In this document: positions 1 to 8,013 of the stretch, piece after piece
Layout: each line of letters opens with the position of its first letter
Numbering within the stretch: position 1 is the first letter of the stretch
DNA from: JALSKU01 sp964556545
GTDB taxonomy: Bacteria > Campylobacterota > Campylobacteria > Campylobacterales > JALSKU01
Assembly: GCA_964556545.1 (NCBI GenBank)
Contig: CAZKWE010000021.1
Location: 1 to 18,233 of the forward strand
Direction of reading: 5' to 3'
Length of the DNA: 18,233 bases
Position numbers and translations under genes: made by a program
The notes under the pieces: model-generated
What the model was told of the DNA's origin: nothing
The model's input: only the letters and a program-made list of their open reading frames with translations
Databases searched by the model: none

Positions 1-263
1 ATATTTGGAGCTATTTGTCTTTTTAAGTCAAATTTTTTACTCAAATATTTCAAAATATAAGGAAGCACAAAGCCTTTGAGTATTATCGTTACCACTCCGG
101 TTAATATCATAGGATTATCTTGCAGATTTTGACCGATAAGCAGTGCCGCAATGCCAAGCGAGAGAGAATTGAGTGCATACCAAAGTATCAGCATATGAAG
201 TCTTGTGGTAAAAAGAGAGACTATTAAATTCGCCAAAAAAAGTCCTATGAAAAAATCAATCAT
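1..263 (-). CDS. hyfE: Hydrogenase-4 membrane subunit HyfE, N-terminal part (cut by window edge)
   Basis: Small membrane subunit of the hydrogenase-4/formate-hydrogenlyase type complex, related to the NuoK-like subunits of complex I. About 87 residues are visible and the frame stays open to base 1. The protein starts MIDFFIGLFLANLIVS and shows at least two hydrophobic segments (about residues 3-17 and 24-43), then a third near ILTGVVTIILKGFVLPYIL. The LKGFVLPY stretch is typical of HyfE. The ATG at 263 follows the hyfC stop by 3 nt, and a GGAAG Shine-Dalgarno lies inside the last hyfC codons, so the two genes should be co-translated. There is no hyfD between hyfC and hyfE, unlike the E. coli hyf operon. 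Family assignment rests on the short visible part plus operon position. Confidence 0.8.
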   Translation of the reverse strand, partial: MIDFFIGLFLANLIVSLFTTRLHMLILWYALNSLSLGIAALLIGQNLQDNPMILTGVVTIILKGFVLPYILKYLSKKFDLKRQIAPN

Positions 264-266
264 CTT

Positions 267-1193
267 TCAACTTCCCAATATATAAAAACTAATAAGTGAT
301 AAGAATGCAAACACTATAGCAATTCCAAGCAAATTCGGCACTTTAAAAAGTCTCAATTTTGCCATATTTGTTTCTACTGCCGCTACTGCAAATATCACCA
401 AAAAGATTTTACACAAAAATATTACAAAAGAAAGAAGAGGATTTACTCCAAGTCCAAACGGCATAAAAAGAGAAACAAAAATAGTTGCAAATATAATAAA
501 CTTCAAACTTCCCGCTATCTCTACAAGTGCCAAATATCCACCGCTTATATCCAGTATCATTGCCTCATGCACCATAGTAAGTTCCAGATGAGTTTCAGGG
601 TTATCCACCGGAATTCTTCCCGTTTCTGCAATAAGCAGTATAAAAAAGCTTATAAAAGCAAATGTAAAACTTGCCATATGCTCCACGGGAAAATGTTTGT
701 TTAAGTTTATGGCAGCTTTGGCAATACCAAGATTGTTTCCCATTAAAGAGATACTAAAAACAGTCAATATCATTGCAGGTTCAACCAAAGCCGATATGAA
801 AGCTTCTCGGCTTGAGCCGATTCCGCCGAAACTGTTACCGGCATCAAGCCCCAAAAGCATCAAAAAAAATGTAGAAAGTGCCAAAAGTCCTGTTATGGTA
901 AAAGCATCTACGAAACCTATATAAAAACTTTTACCAAATATAGGGGGTAAAAAAAACAGTACCAAAACAAGCGGGGCAAGCACAAGAAATGGTGATATGT
1001 CAGTTATAACACTTGCTTCGTTTGAAACAATACTCTCTTTTTGAAACAGTTTTAAGAAATTTCTATAAGGCTGAAAAACAGAAGCGGGTTTTTTATAAAA
1101 AAGCCACATTTTAAGCGATTTGATAATACCAATTGCAAGCGGAGATATAAATGCTATAAAAATGATAGACAATACATAGTAAACATAGCTCAT
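267..1193 (-). CDS. hyfC: Hydrogenase-4 / formate hydrogenlyase membrane subunit HyfC (HycD/NuoH family)
   Basis: NuoH-like membrane subunit that joins the hydrogenase arm to the antiporter-like subunits and is thought to take part in ion translocation. The 308 aa length fits the family. There are about eight hydrophobic helices. The hallmark cytoplasmic loop is clear: PVDNPETHLELTMVHEAMIL (about residues 197-216), followed by DISGGYLALVEIAGSLK, the acidic HycD/HyfC/NuoH signature. An earlier loop, FGGIGSSREAFISALVEPAM, is also typical. The start ATG overlaps the hyfB stop by 4 nt (ATGA), so translation is probably coupled. Only a weak Shine-Dalgarno (GGTGAT) precedes it, which agrees with coupling. 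HycD of a formate hydrogenlyase and HyfC of hydrogenase 4 cannot be separated by sequence alone; the catalytic subunits lie beyond the window. Confidence 0.93.
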   Translation of the reverse strand: MSYVYYVLSIIFIAFISPLAIGIIKSLKMWLFYKKPASVFQPYRNFLKLFQKESIVSNEASVITDISPFLVLAPLVLVLFFLPPIFGKSFYIGFVDAFTITGLLALSTFFLMLLGLDAGNSFGGIGSSREAFISALVEPAMILTVFSISLMGNNLGIAKAAINLNKHFPVEHMASFTFAFISFFILLIAETGRIPVDNPETHLELTMVHEAMILDISGGYLALVEIAGSLKFIIFATIFVSLFMPFGLGVNPLLSFVIFLCKIFLVIFAVAAVETNMAKLRLFKVPNLLGIAIVFAFLSLISFYILGS

Positions 1194-3154
1194 TTTTTAT
1201 CACCAATAAGTAAAATTTTTATTGAGATGGTAAGCAATATTGCTTCAAGAATCAAATTGGCCCAGCTAAAAGCCCCCGCGACTATCCTGTATCCGAATAA
1301 AGCAGAAAGCATAAGATTAAATATAATTGCCGCATACCTGCTTTGTTCAAAATGTGCAACTTTGTAAACAAAATAACTTATATAGTTTACTACTCTTTTA
1401 ACACCTGCATAAAGTGACTTTTCAAACAACGGCTTTACATGCACTTCATACAATGCCATTTTAAATTTACTCTCATGGCCGTGAAAAATTACTTTTTCAT
1501 TGTGTTCTTCGGGTTTATAAAGCCATGAGAAAAATCTTCTAATCGGTCCGGCAAATCCGGTAGCAGAATATTGGGTTCTGTGATTTGTTTGATAACCGCA
1601 TGCCCAAGAATTCTCTTTTCTCAAAGGAAGCTTCAATGATTTATAAAAAACAAACAGTAAAAAGCTTATTGCCAAAAGCACCACCAATAAAACCACAGGT
1701 GTCACCACTCCGCCGTTATTTGCAACCGAATGCATGCTGAAAATTCCGTCTTTAAAAATTTTGTCATATATAAAAACATTGTGCAAAACGGAACTTTCTC
1801 TATCAAAAAGCTTTATATAAACAGGTGTTACAAGCATCAAGGATATGATAACCAAACTCATTAAAACCATACCTGTTTTCATTAAAAAATTCGATTCTTT
1901 TGCATGCTTTGCATTTTTACTCCTACAAAGCCCCAAAAATGTAATACCATAAGCTTTGACAAAACAGGCTATAGCAAGACCTCCGGTAAGTGCCAAAGCA
2001 AATACCGCAAAAGGAATTGAAATCTTTAAGGATATTTGAGTAATTGAACTCGAAGAGAGCATTGACTGAAATATCATCCACTCACTTAAAAAACCGTTGG
2101 TCGGGGGAAGAGCAGAGATTGATATTGATGCTAACAAAAATGTAAAAGCGGTTACGGGCATATTTTTTATAAGTGAGCCGTACTTTTCCATATTTTTAGT
2201 ATGTGTTTGATGAAGTATGCTTCCCGCCCCCATAAAAAGAAGAGATTTAAAACTCATATGGTTAAAAGTATGGAACAAAGATGCGATAAAAGCAAAAGCA
2301 CTCAAAGTATATAAATGTAATGTATCAAATATCATACCCATTGCAAAACCTATCAAAATAATACCTATATTTTCTATGGAATGATTTGCCAGAAGAGCTT
2401 TTATATCATGTTCACTCAAAGCATACAAAACTCCCACAAGAGAAGAAAGAGACCCGAGAATTAAAACAACTATGCCCCACTCCAGCGGCCATGGATACAA
2501 AACATCAAATAAAAATCTAAAAAAAGCATATATTGCAATTTTCAACATAATGCCACTCATCAAAGCACTGACCGCACTTGGTGCTTCAGGGTGGGCATAA
2601 GGAAGCCACACATGAAAAGGTACAACTCCGGCTTTGCTTAAAAAACCAAAAATTATCAAGAAAAACAGAAGTGTGGGATAGGCAAAATTATGTGCCATAG
2701 AGGCACTCTCTTTAAAGGTCAATGTCAAATGTCCATTTGAAACAATCAAAAAGAAAAGCAATATAAAAACAAAACCGAAATGTGTCATAAAAAAATAAAA
2801 TTTTGCAGCATCTTTTGTACTTTTTTCTTTAGGATTGTTTAGTATAAGCTGCCAGCTTGTCAGACTCATCAATTCCCAAAAAAAGAGGAATAAAAGAAAA
2901 TTGTTTGAAAGTACCACGCCTATCATGGATAATATGAAAGCAAAATAATGTATGTGGTAATGAGCTTTTGCTTTTACGGCATCCATATACCCGAACGAGT
3001 AAAAAAGATTTGGTATAACTCCAAGAAAAATAAGCAATAAAAAAATAATAGATAAAGTATCAAAAGAAAACATATCCAAAACTGTTAGTCCCGAGAAAAA
3101 TATAAAATTATACCAAGATAGCTTTAAAGAGTTATCCAACAAGAAATAAGTCAA
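1190..3154 (-). CDS. hyfB: Hydrogenase-4 antiporter-like subunit HyfB (NuoL/MrpA family), short N-terminus
   Basis: Proton- or sodium-translocating, antiporter-like subunit of the Hyf membrane arm; 654 aa from the TTG at 3154. Key residues are visible: the TM5 glutamate in FLFFWELMSLTSW (about residue 92), the TM7 lysine in FGFLSKAGVVPFHVWLPYAH, and a second lysine in MSGIMLKIAIYAFFRF. The C-terminal part carries CGYQTNHRTQYSATGFAGP, typical of HyfB/HycC. The family core begins at DTLSIIFLLLIF (residues 32-43). E. coli HyfB has two more helices before that point, so this protein looks short at the N-terminus. The start is uncertain: the TTG at 3154 lies only about 3 nt after the predicted transcription start, has no proper Shine-Dalgarno, and is preceded by an in-frame stop 5 codons upstream. 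The ATG at 3073 (residue 28) or the TTG at 3079 (GGGA 9 nt upstream) are alternatives. No hyfA ferredoxin gene precedes it. Confidence 0.9.
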   Translation of the reverse strand: MTYFLLDNSLKLSWYNFIFFSGLTVLDMFSFDTLSIIFLLLIFLGVIPNLFYSFGYMDAVKAKAHYHIHYFAFILSMIGVVLSNNFLLFLFFWELMSLTSWQLILNNPKEKSTKDAAKFYFFMTHFGFVFILLFFLIVSNGHLTLTFKESASMAHNFAYPTLLFFLIIFGFLSKAGVVPFHVWLPYAHPEAPSAVSALMSGIMLKIAIYAFFRFLFDVLYPWPLEWGIVVLILGSLSSLVGVLYALSEHDIKALLANHSIENIGIILIGFAMGMIFDTLHLYTLSAFAFIASLFHTFNHMSFKSLLFMGAGSILHQTHTKNMEKYGSLIKNMPVTAFTFLLASISISALPPTNGFLSEWMIFQSMLSSSSITQISLKISIPFAVFALALTGGLAIACFVKAYGITFLGLCRSKNAKHAKESNFLMKTGMVLMSLVIISLMLVTPVYIKLFDRESSVLHNVFIYDKIFKDGIFSMHSVANNGGVVTPVVLLVVLLAISFLLFVFYKSLKLPLRKENSWACGYQTNHRTQYSATGFAGPIRRFFSWLYKPEEHNEKVIFHGHESKFKMALYEVHVKPLFEKSLYAGVKRVVNYISYFVYKVAHFEQSRYAAIIFNLMLSALFGYRIVAGAFSWANLILEAILLTISIKILLIGDKK

Positions 3155-3163
3155 TTGTTGCGG

Positions 3164-3188
3164 ATTTTATCCAAAAAATACTTATAAA
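3164..3188 (-). promoter_or_regulatory. Probable sigma-70 promoter of the hyf operon (Campylobacter type)
   Basis: Read on the minus strand, TATAAGTATTTTTTGG runs directly into ATAAAAT (-10 at 3170-3164). This matches the C. jejuni-type sigma-70 pattern of AAGT, then a T-rich -16 block with G, then a TATAAT-like -10, with no -35 box. The start point would be near 3157, only about 3 nt before the TTG at 3154. A sigma-54 site was considered here, but the GG to GC spacing is 9 rather than 10. Confidence 0.55.
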
Positions 3189-3284
3189 ATGCTAAATATA
3201 GTATGATAAAATTATATGTTCATCTTTTATGATTTGCAGTTTTTGTAGATATCCATATAGTCAAATACAAATTTTGTACGATAT

Positions 3285-3320
3285 AAAAAAAATAGTATTG
3301 TTTTGCCTACTGTGCAAAAC
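3285..3320 (-). terminator. Rho-independent terminator of the efflux operon
   Basis: On the minus strand GTTTTGC, a 7-nt loop, then GCAAAAC form a perfect 7-bp stem (3320-3300). An 8-T run follows 7 nt later (3292-3285). The left arm overlaps the last sense codons (Phe-Ala-Gln) of the 64-aa gene and its TAG stop sits in the loop. The gap between stem and T-run is longer than ideal. It would separate the efflux operon from hyfB. Confidence 0.5.
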
Positions 3321-3501
3321 CGTCATACTTAACAGCATTTTCGGGAGCTTTTATCTTGTTTGCACCACATCTTGTATTGTAAAATGCTGAATTTTTTGAA
3401 AAAGGATGAATTTCGGCAAATTTTGCATACATATAAAACAGTATAAAAGCCCATACAATATAATAAATAATTTGTTTAAGCTTTATATTTTTTAATTTCA
3501 C
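3307..3501 (-). CDS. Small membrane protein of unknown function, last gene of efflux operon
   Basis: I do not recognise this 64-aa protein. It has a basic N-terminus (MKLKNIKLKQ), one hydrophobic helix (about residues 11-27, IIYYIVWAFILFYMYAK), and a roughly 37-residue polar tail with a single cysteine (CGANKIKAPENAVKYDGFAQ at the end). By the positive-inside rule the tail would be periplasmic. The start is a GTG that overlaps the stop of the preceding 160-aa gene by 4 nt (GTGA). It has almost no Shine-Dalgarno, so translation probably depends on coupling. Its stop codon lies within a terminator hairpin, which marks it as the last gene of the emrAB-type operon. The tight coupling to pump genes suggests an accessory role, but that is inference only. 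Confidence 0.72.
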   Translation of the reverse strand: MKLKNIKLKQIIYYIVWAFILFYMYAKFAEIHPFSKNSAFYNTRCGANKIKAPENAVKYDGFAQ

Positions 3502-3980
3502 TGCTTATTTAGTCTCTTTTTCCACTCATAATCAAGCGCAATCTCTTCAAGAGATATAACATATTTTTTTATATCAGTTTTATCTGCTTGAAAAAAGATA
3601 TGCAAAGGATATTTTTTTATATTACTTTTTATTATCAGACTTTTGTCTATAGGATTAATCAAAACAAATATAAATTTGTCAGCATATCGGTTGGGGTTTA
3701 TCTTTCTTGGATGATTTTGCATAGCTTGAAGCTCTTTTTTGGCAAAACTATTTTTATCTTTTATATTGCTTTTGATCAATACTCTAAAATCAATCCCATA
3801 GTCATACAAAAGTTTTTTATTTAATATTTTATAATGAAGATAAGCATCACTTTGCTTTGTTATAGCTCCTGTATTGTCATGTATAATTTTTATACCGCCC
3901 TCTTGAATATAACTGTAAAAAGCTTCATAGCTTAGTAGAACTATCAAAATTGCTATAAAAACATATACTGCTTTTTTCAA
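3498..3980 (-). CDS. Membrane-anchored protein with possible TPM-like domain, efflux operon
   Basis: 160 aa with an N-terminal hydrophobic segment (about residues 4-18, AVYVFIAILIVLLSY) that could be a signal anchor; the rest is probably periplasmic. The pattern IIHDNTGAITKQSDAYLHYK (about 32-51), then YDYGIDFRVLIKS (about 59-71) and ADKFIFVLINPIDKSLIIKS (about 100-119) resembles the layout of TPM (YgcG-type) domains: a D-x-x-G-x-(I/L)-(T/S) opening, a strand after a G, then a strand pair with a basic turn. This is a fold-level resemblance judged by eye and needs a profile search. The TTG start has an ideal AAGGAG 6 nt upstream and overlaps the stop of the outer-membrane factor gene by 4 nt; the GTG of the 64-aa gene overlaps its own stop. 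The protein ends in a basic KKRLNKQ tail. Confidence 0.78.
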   Translation of the reverse strand: MKKAVYVFIAILIVLLSYEAFYSYIQEGGIKIIHDNTGAITKQSDAYLHYKILNKKLLYDYGIDFRVLIKSNIKDKNSFAKKELQAMQNHPRKINPNRYADKFIFVLINPIDKSLIIKSNIKKYPLHIFFQADKTDIKKYVISLEEIALDYEWKKRLNKQ

Positions 3981-5269
3981 ATATTCTCCTTAAAATATTT
4001 TAGTCCGGCTTGAAGCATAATTTTGTATTTTTGAAAAAATATTTTAGCCTTATATTGTTCGACTTGTGCTTTTGCTTTTGCCATCTCAGCAATAGAACGA
4101 CTCAATTCATCAGCCGAGCTTAATGCGTTTTCAAATCTTCCTTTAGTCAATTTATAATACTCTCTCTCGCTCTTCAACTGTTCTTTAGCCGCTTTTAGTT
4201 TATCAAAAAGTGATTTTAGCATAAAAAATGAATTTTGGATATTTGTTTTTACAACTCTTTCATAATCATCAAGGTAAAGCATTATAGCTTCTTTTTTAAG
4301 CTTTGCGGCCTCACTTGCCCTGTTTTTTCCAAATCCGTCAAAAATATTCCATTTTAAGTTTATCCCTATATAGCTTTTATCGGCATTGGCATAACCGTTA
4401 CCGTTTAGTCTTAAACTATTTCCTTCTTTTTTTATGCCGGCAACCACAGCTATAGAGGGATAAAATTTACTATCGGCAAGTTTGATATCGCTTTTGGATA
4501 TATCCAACTCTTTTTTTATAATTTTAATATCTTCTCTCTCTTTTAAAGCTTCCTTGATAATGCTTTTTTTTCTTTTTGCAACAGTATCGGGGTATAATTT
4601 TACATTTTTATCCACTTTTATACCGCTTATATACAAAAGAGAGTTGATAAGAGATTTCTTCTGTGCCTTTAGTGTCTGAAGCGAAGCAATGACATTATAT
4701 TTTTTTGCCTTGATATTATATACTTCTGATAAATTTATCAGTGCATTGTCATACATTTTATCAGCTTTTCTCAAAGATACACTAAGAGCCTTTACTGCTT
4801 CTTTTGTAGCTTTTATAGCTTGATTTAGACTATATATATCGCTATATAGCTTAATGGTTTTCAAATACAGTTCTCTTTTTAGGTTTTTTGTTTCAAGCTT
4901 TGCTTTTATGGCATTGTATTTTGCCTTTTTTATCAGATTATTAGTTGCATATCCTGTGAAAATCGGATACACAAAACTTATCTCTCCCGTAAAATTACTC
5001 TTTGTTCCTACCGCCGAAGAGACCGGAGGCAAAGGAGGTATGGCAAAAGTTGCCGTTGGAGTTTTCCTCAGTCTTATGGCACTAATACCGATATCTACTT
5101 TCGGATAATTTTTACTCTCATAATATCCTACCATTTGCTCCAAAGCTTTTGCTTTTTTACTGCTTGATTTTATGAGCAGATTTTCATCCACTCCTTTTAA
5201 TACATCTTTTATATCAATTGCTAAAAGAAACATGGGCACAAATGATAAAATTAAGATTTTTTTTATCAT
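3977..5269 (-). CDS. TolC-family outer-membrane efflux protein (OEP)
   Basis: Outer-membrane channel of a tripartite efflux pump, expected to dock with the EmrA-like adaptor encoded upstream. 430 aa with a signal peptide (MIKKILILSFVPMFLLA, cleavage probably near residue 17). Two OEP repeats are visible: long heptad-rich helices around residues 125-215 and 320-420, with strand turns at GEISFVYPIFTGYATNN (about 93-109) and SYIGINLKWNIFDGFGKN (about 297-314). The PIFTG and NIFDGFG turns are the usual beta-barrel entry motifs. The ATG overlaps the emrB stop by 4 nt (ATGA) and has an AAGGA 5 nt upstream. It is only generally TolC-like and I cannot assign substrate. Confidence 0.9.
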   Translation of the reverse strand: MIKKILILSFVPMFLLAIDIKDVLKGVDENLLIKSSSKKAKALEQMVGYYESKNYPKVDIGISAIRLRKTPTATFAIPPLPPVSSAVGTKSNFTGEISFVYPIFTGYATNNLIKKAKYNAIKAKLETKNLKRELYLKTIKLYSDIYSLNQAIKATKEAVKALSVSLRKADKMYDNALINLSEVYNIKAKKYNVIASLQTLKAQKKSLINSLLYISGIKVDKNVKLYPDTVAKRKKSIIKEALKEREDIKIIKKELDISKSDIKLADSKFYPSIAVVAGIKKEGNSLRLNGNGYANADKSYIGINLKWNIFDGFGKNRASEAAKLKKEAIMLYLDDYERVVKTNIQNSFFMLKSLFDKLKAAKEQLKSEREYYKLTKGRFENALSSADELSRSIAEMAKAKAQVEQYKAKIFFQKYKIMLQAGLKYFKENI

Positions 5270-6804
5270 ATTTTTCCTTTTTTAAATATTTTTGTTACAA
5301 ACAGCATCAAAACAAATATCGACCCTATGGCTCCCCAATGTGCCGCTTGCATAAATACTCCCCCAAAACCATAACTGTAACTCATCAATGTTTCATATCC
5401 GTTAAACATTGCTTTTATCTGATCTATAGAAACCCCGAGAAATTCTTTGGCATTTATTATATAGTCATTTATAAAAACCGGATTTTGCAATTCTTCAAAA
5501 TGATGAAAATTTAGATTTTTAAAATATTCCATATTGTTTGTAGCAAGTGCCGTTCCAAAACTTCCTCCTACAAATCTGACATAATCCATCAAAACTATGG
5601 CAAGCTCACCTTTTTCTTTTGGTGCATTTTGCAAAAGTAAAACTGTTGCCGGAGCAAAAAAAAGTCCCATGGCTATACCAAAAGGTATGGTTAAAAGCTC
5701 TGCCTGTACAAGAGGAGTGTAGTAATTTAATGACGGCAGTAGCAAATATGAGGTTAACAAATAAATAATACTTGAAGCCAAAAGTACATTTTTTGCTCCA
5801 AATTTATCACTCAGCACTCCGGCCAAAGGAGCAAAAAAACCTATAAAAACCGCAAATGAAAATACTGCAATTCCTGCATCTAAAGTCGGTAGCATTTTAA
5901 TATGTTCATAATATACCGGTAAAAGATAAAAATACTGATACATACTAAAACCCATTATAAATGTATAGAGTAAAATACCGTTTGTAAAATCAAAATTTTT
6001 AAAAAGAGTAAAATCGATAAGAGAATGCTTGGAAACCATCTCGACAAATCCGTATATCAAATAGCTAATGACGGATGCAAAAAAGAGAAAAACTATAAGT
6101 TCATCATTAAACCATCCTCTTTGCTGTCCCTTTGAAAGCATTATAAGAAGCGATATAGTAGCAAATGAGATAAAAAACAAACTTATGAAATTAAAATTCA
6201 ATTTTTTAAATTTTATATCCTTAGGCAGATACAAAAGCCCTGCCGTTATCAGCAAAACTCCGACAGGCACATTGATAAAAAAAACCATTCTCCAGCCATA
6301 ATACTCTGTCAAATATCCTCCGAGAGTCGGTCCAAGTGCCGGAGCAAAGCTAACTCCAAGACCAAATATACCCATAGCAAGTCCTTGCTGTTTTGGTGGA
6401 AAATAGGAAAATATCATAATATGGCTAGTTACCATGATAAGAGCTTCTCCAACTCCTTGAATAACTCTAAAAACGATAATAGATCCCAAAGTATCGCTTA
6501 TACCGCAAAAAAATGATGCCGCAGTAAAAAGCATTACTCCAAAAAGAAAAATCTTTTTTGCACCGTATCTTTTTATCAAATATTCTGTTATCAAGAGTGC
6601 TATTGCCGCGGCTATCATATAGCTTGTAATAATCCATTGTACTCCGTACATATCACTTGCAAGAGGTCCCGTAAGCTTAGGCACTATAACATCAACTACG
6701 GTAGTATCGAGTATGGCCATAAAAGCACCGGTCATCACAATAATACTAAAAAGAGCTCTTTGTGCTTTTGTTATATTCCAACTCTCTTTTATATTTTCAT
6801 TCAT
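5266..6804 (-). CDS. emrB: EmrB-type drug efflux transporter (MFS, DHA2 family, 14 helices)
   Basis: Inner-membrane proton-driven efflux transporter that should work with the HlyD/EmrA adaptor and the OEP encoded beside it. Signature motifs: LDTTVVDVIVP in helix 1 (DHA2 motif D1), RVIQGVGEALIMV in helix 4 (motif B), and GLGVSFAPALGPTLGGYL in helix 5 (motif C, antiporter). There are about 14 hydrophobic segments and a long extracytoplasmic loop (NNMEYFKNLNFHHFEELQNP) before the last helix, as in EmrB. The length is 512 aa from the ATG at 6804, which has AAAGA 6 nt upstream; a TTG two codons earlier is also in frame. The gap to emrA is about 40 nt and the 3' end overlaps the OEP gene. The substrate is unknown. 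Confidence 0.92.
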   Translation of the reverse strand: MNENIKESWNITKAQRALFSIIVMTGAFMAILDTTVVDVIVPKLTGPLASDMYGVQWIITSYMIAAAIALLITEYLIKRYGAKKIFLFGVMLFTAASFFCGISDTLGSIIVFRVIQGVGEALIMVTSHIMIFSYFPPKQQGLAMGIFGLGVSFAPALGPTLGGYLTEYYGWRMVFFINVPVGVLLITAGLLYLPKDIKFKKLNFNFISLFFISFATISLLIMLSKGQQRGWFNDELIVFLFFASVISYLIYGFVEMVSKHSLIDFTLFKNFDFTNGILLYTFIMGFSMYQYFYLLPVYYEHIKMLPTLDAGIAVFSFAVFIGFFAPLAGVLSDKFGAKNVLLASSIIYLLTSYLLLPSLNYYTPLVQAELLTIPFGIAMGLFFAPATVLLLQNAPKEKGELAIVLMDYVRFVGGSFGTALATNNMEYFKNLNFHHFEELQNPVFINDYIINAKEFLGVSIDQIKAMFNGYETLMSYSYGFGGVFMQAAHWGAIGSIFVLMLFVTKIFKKGKI

Positions 6805-6843
6805 ATCCAATCTTTACTCGTTTGTTTATAATGCCTGTAAAAG

Positions 6844-7962
6844 TTATAAATGATTTCTCTTGATTGCCACATTTAAACTCATTCCTACTCTTAAGCCTTT
6901 TTTTTCTTTAAGTTTGATTCTTACAACAAATCTCTGATCAAGTTTTGTAAACTCACCGCTTGCTATATCTCTCGGAACAAGAGAAAAAGTTGAAGCAGAA
7001 GCCGGCAAAATGGACTCTACAACCCCGTTAAATTTCTTATCTTTTATAGCATCTGCTTCTATCGTTACCGAATTTCCGACTTTTATGCCATGGAGTTTTT
7101 TTTCTGAAAGCAAAACTTCGGCATGTATGTCTTTCGGATTTACCAAAGCATAAACAGGATATCCTTTTGCTATTACTTTTTTATCATTTACAAATCTTTT
7201 TGCAATTACTCCGTCAAACGGGGCAAACAAATCACAATATTTTAATTTCAATTTCAATTCTTCAAGAGAATTTTCTAAAGCTTTTTTTTGAAATTCAAGT
7301 GCTTTTATATTTTTAATTAACTCTTTTATATTGAGTTCATCATTTTTTATAAGATTTAACTTCTCTTTTATGTTATCCAATTTAAATTTTGCACTGTTTA
7401 ACTCCTCTTTTTGAGCTAAAATTTGCTCTTTTAGAGATTTTAAAGCGGTTTTTGACTGCTCAAACTTATCTCCTGAGACAAATTTTTTCATTGACAGTTT
7501 TTTTAGTCTCATTGTATCTTTTCGAAGTTGTTTAAGTTTGGTGGTATTGGATTTTATAGATAATCGCAGAGATATTATTTTACTCTTAAATGCTTTTATA
7601 TCATTAGTTGCAATAATTTTTGAAATGTTGATATCTTTTGAAACTTTTTCTTTTTTATATGAAAGTGCCAAAATTTTATTGCGGAGTGAAGCTATAGAAT
7701 TTTGAACTTTTTTCAAAGCAACCAAAAAGTCTCTTTTATCAAGACTTGAAAGCAATATGTCTTTTTTAACACTATCACCTTCTTTGTATAAAAGTTTATC
7801 AATTTTTCCACCAACTTTAAAATTTAATATGCTTAAACTGTCGCTTTTTACAAAACCTGCATCACTGACGGCATTTTTGCTTCTAAACTCAAGATAGCCA
7901 TACCCTTTGTATCCGAAAACTATCACCATAATGACAATAATCAGCATTCCGATTTTTTTCAA
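6844..7962 (-). CDS. emrA: EmrA/HlyD-type membrane fusion protein
   Basis: Periplasmic adaptor that links the EmrB-type pump to the outer-membrane factor. N-terminal anchor helix (about residues 4-20), a split lipoyl domain (KVGGKIDKLLYKEGDSVKKD near residue 50 and LKYCDLFAPFDGVIAKRF near 250), a long coiled coil between them (about 75-245, rich in Lys, Leu and Glu), then a beta-barrel region with ASTFSLVPRDIASGEFTKLD, the stretch typical of EmrA proteins. I chose the TTG at 7962 (372 aa). It has GGGAG 6 nt upstream, and the best -10 box (7993-7988) lies downstream of the alternative ATG at 7998, which would make that ATG untranscribed. The longer form would add 12 residues with a poor ribosome site. 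First gene of the efflux operon. Confidence 0.92.
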   Translation of the reverse strand: MKKIGMLIIVIMVIVFGYKGYGYLEFRSKNAVSDAGFVKSDSLSILNFKVGGKIDKLLYKEGDSVKKDILLSSLDKRDFLVALKKVQNSIASLRNKILALSYKKEKVSKDINISKIIATNDIKAFKSKIISLRLSIKSNTTKLKQLRKDTMRLKKLSMKKFVSGDKFEQSKTALKSLKEQILAQKEELNSAKFKLDNIKEKLNLIKNDELNIKELIKNIKALEFQKKALENSLEELKLKLKYCDLFAPFDGVIAKRFVNDKKVIAKGYPVYALVNPKDIHAEVLLSEKKLHGIKVGNSVTIEADAIKDKKFNGVVESILPASASTFSLVPRDIASGEFTKLDQRFVVRIKLKEKKGLRVGMSLNVAIKRNHL

Positions 7963-7993
7963 TACGAACTCCCTTTTTTGATAGTGAATTATA
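7963..7993 (-). promoter_or_regulatory. Promoter -10 and ribosome site of the efflux operon
   Basis: On the minus strand TATAAT (7993-7988) is a consensus -10, predicting a start near 7981. A strong Shine-Dalgarno, AAGGGAG (7975-7969), then lies 6 nt before the TTG at 7962. No clear -35 is seen, as is usual for this phylum. Together they decide the emrA start. Confidence 0.5.
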
Positions 7994-8013
7994 TTCATTT
8001 TTCTATAAATTCA

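Noticed and set aside
697..924. Plus-strand open frame of 75 aa inside hyfC
   Set aside because: Antisense shadow of a well-supported membrane protein gene; no ribosome site and low-complexity, lysine/isoleucine-rich product.
3160..3176. Possible sigma-54 promoter before hyfB
   Set aside because: GG and GC elements are present, but their spacing is 9 nt instead of the required 10, and the overlapping sigma-70-like element fits much better.
3193..3232. Imperfect inverted repeat ATGATAAAA / TTTTATGAT upstream of hyfB
   Set aside because: One arm mismatches at the centre of symmetry and such pairs are common by chance in this AT-rich spacer.
4854..5108. Plus-strand open frame of 84 aa inside the outer-membrane factor gene
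   Set aside because: Antisense to a coding region with clear OEP repeats; its hydrophobic look mirrors the Lys/Glu-rich codons on the other strand.
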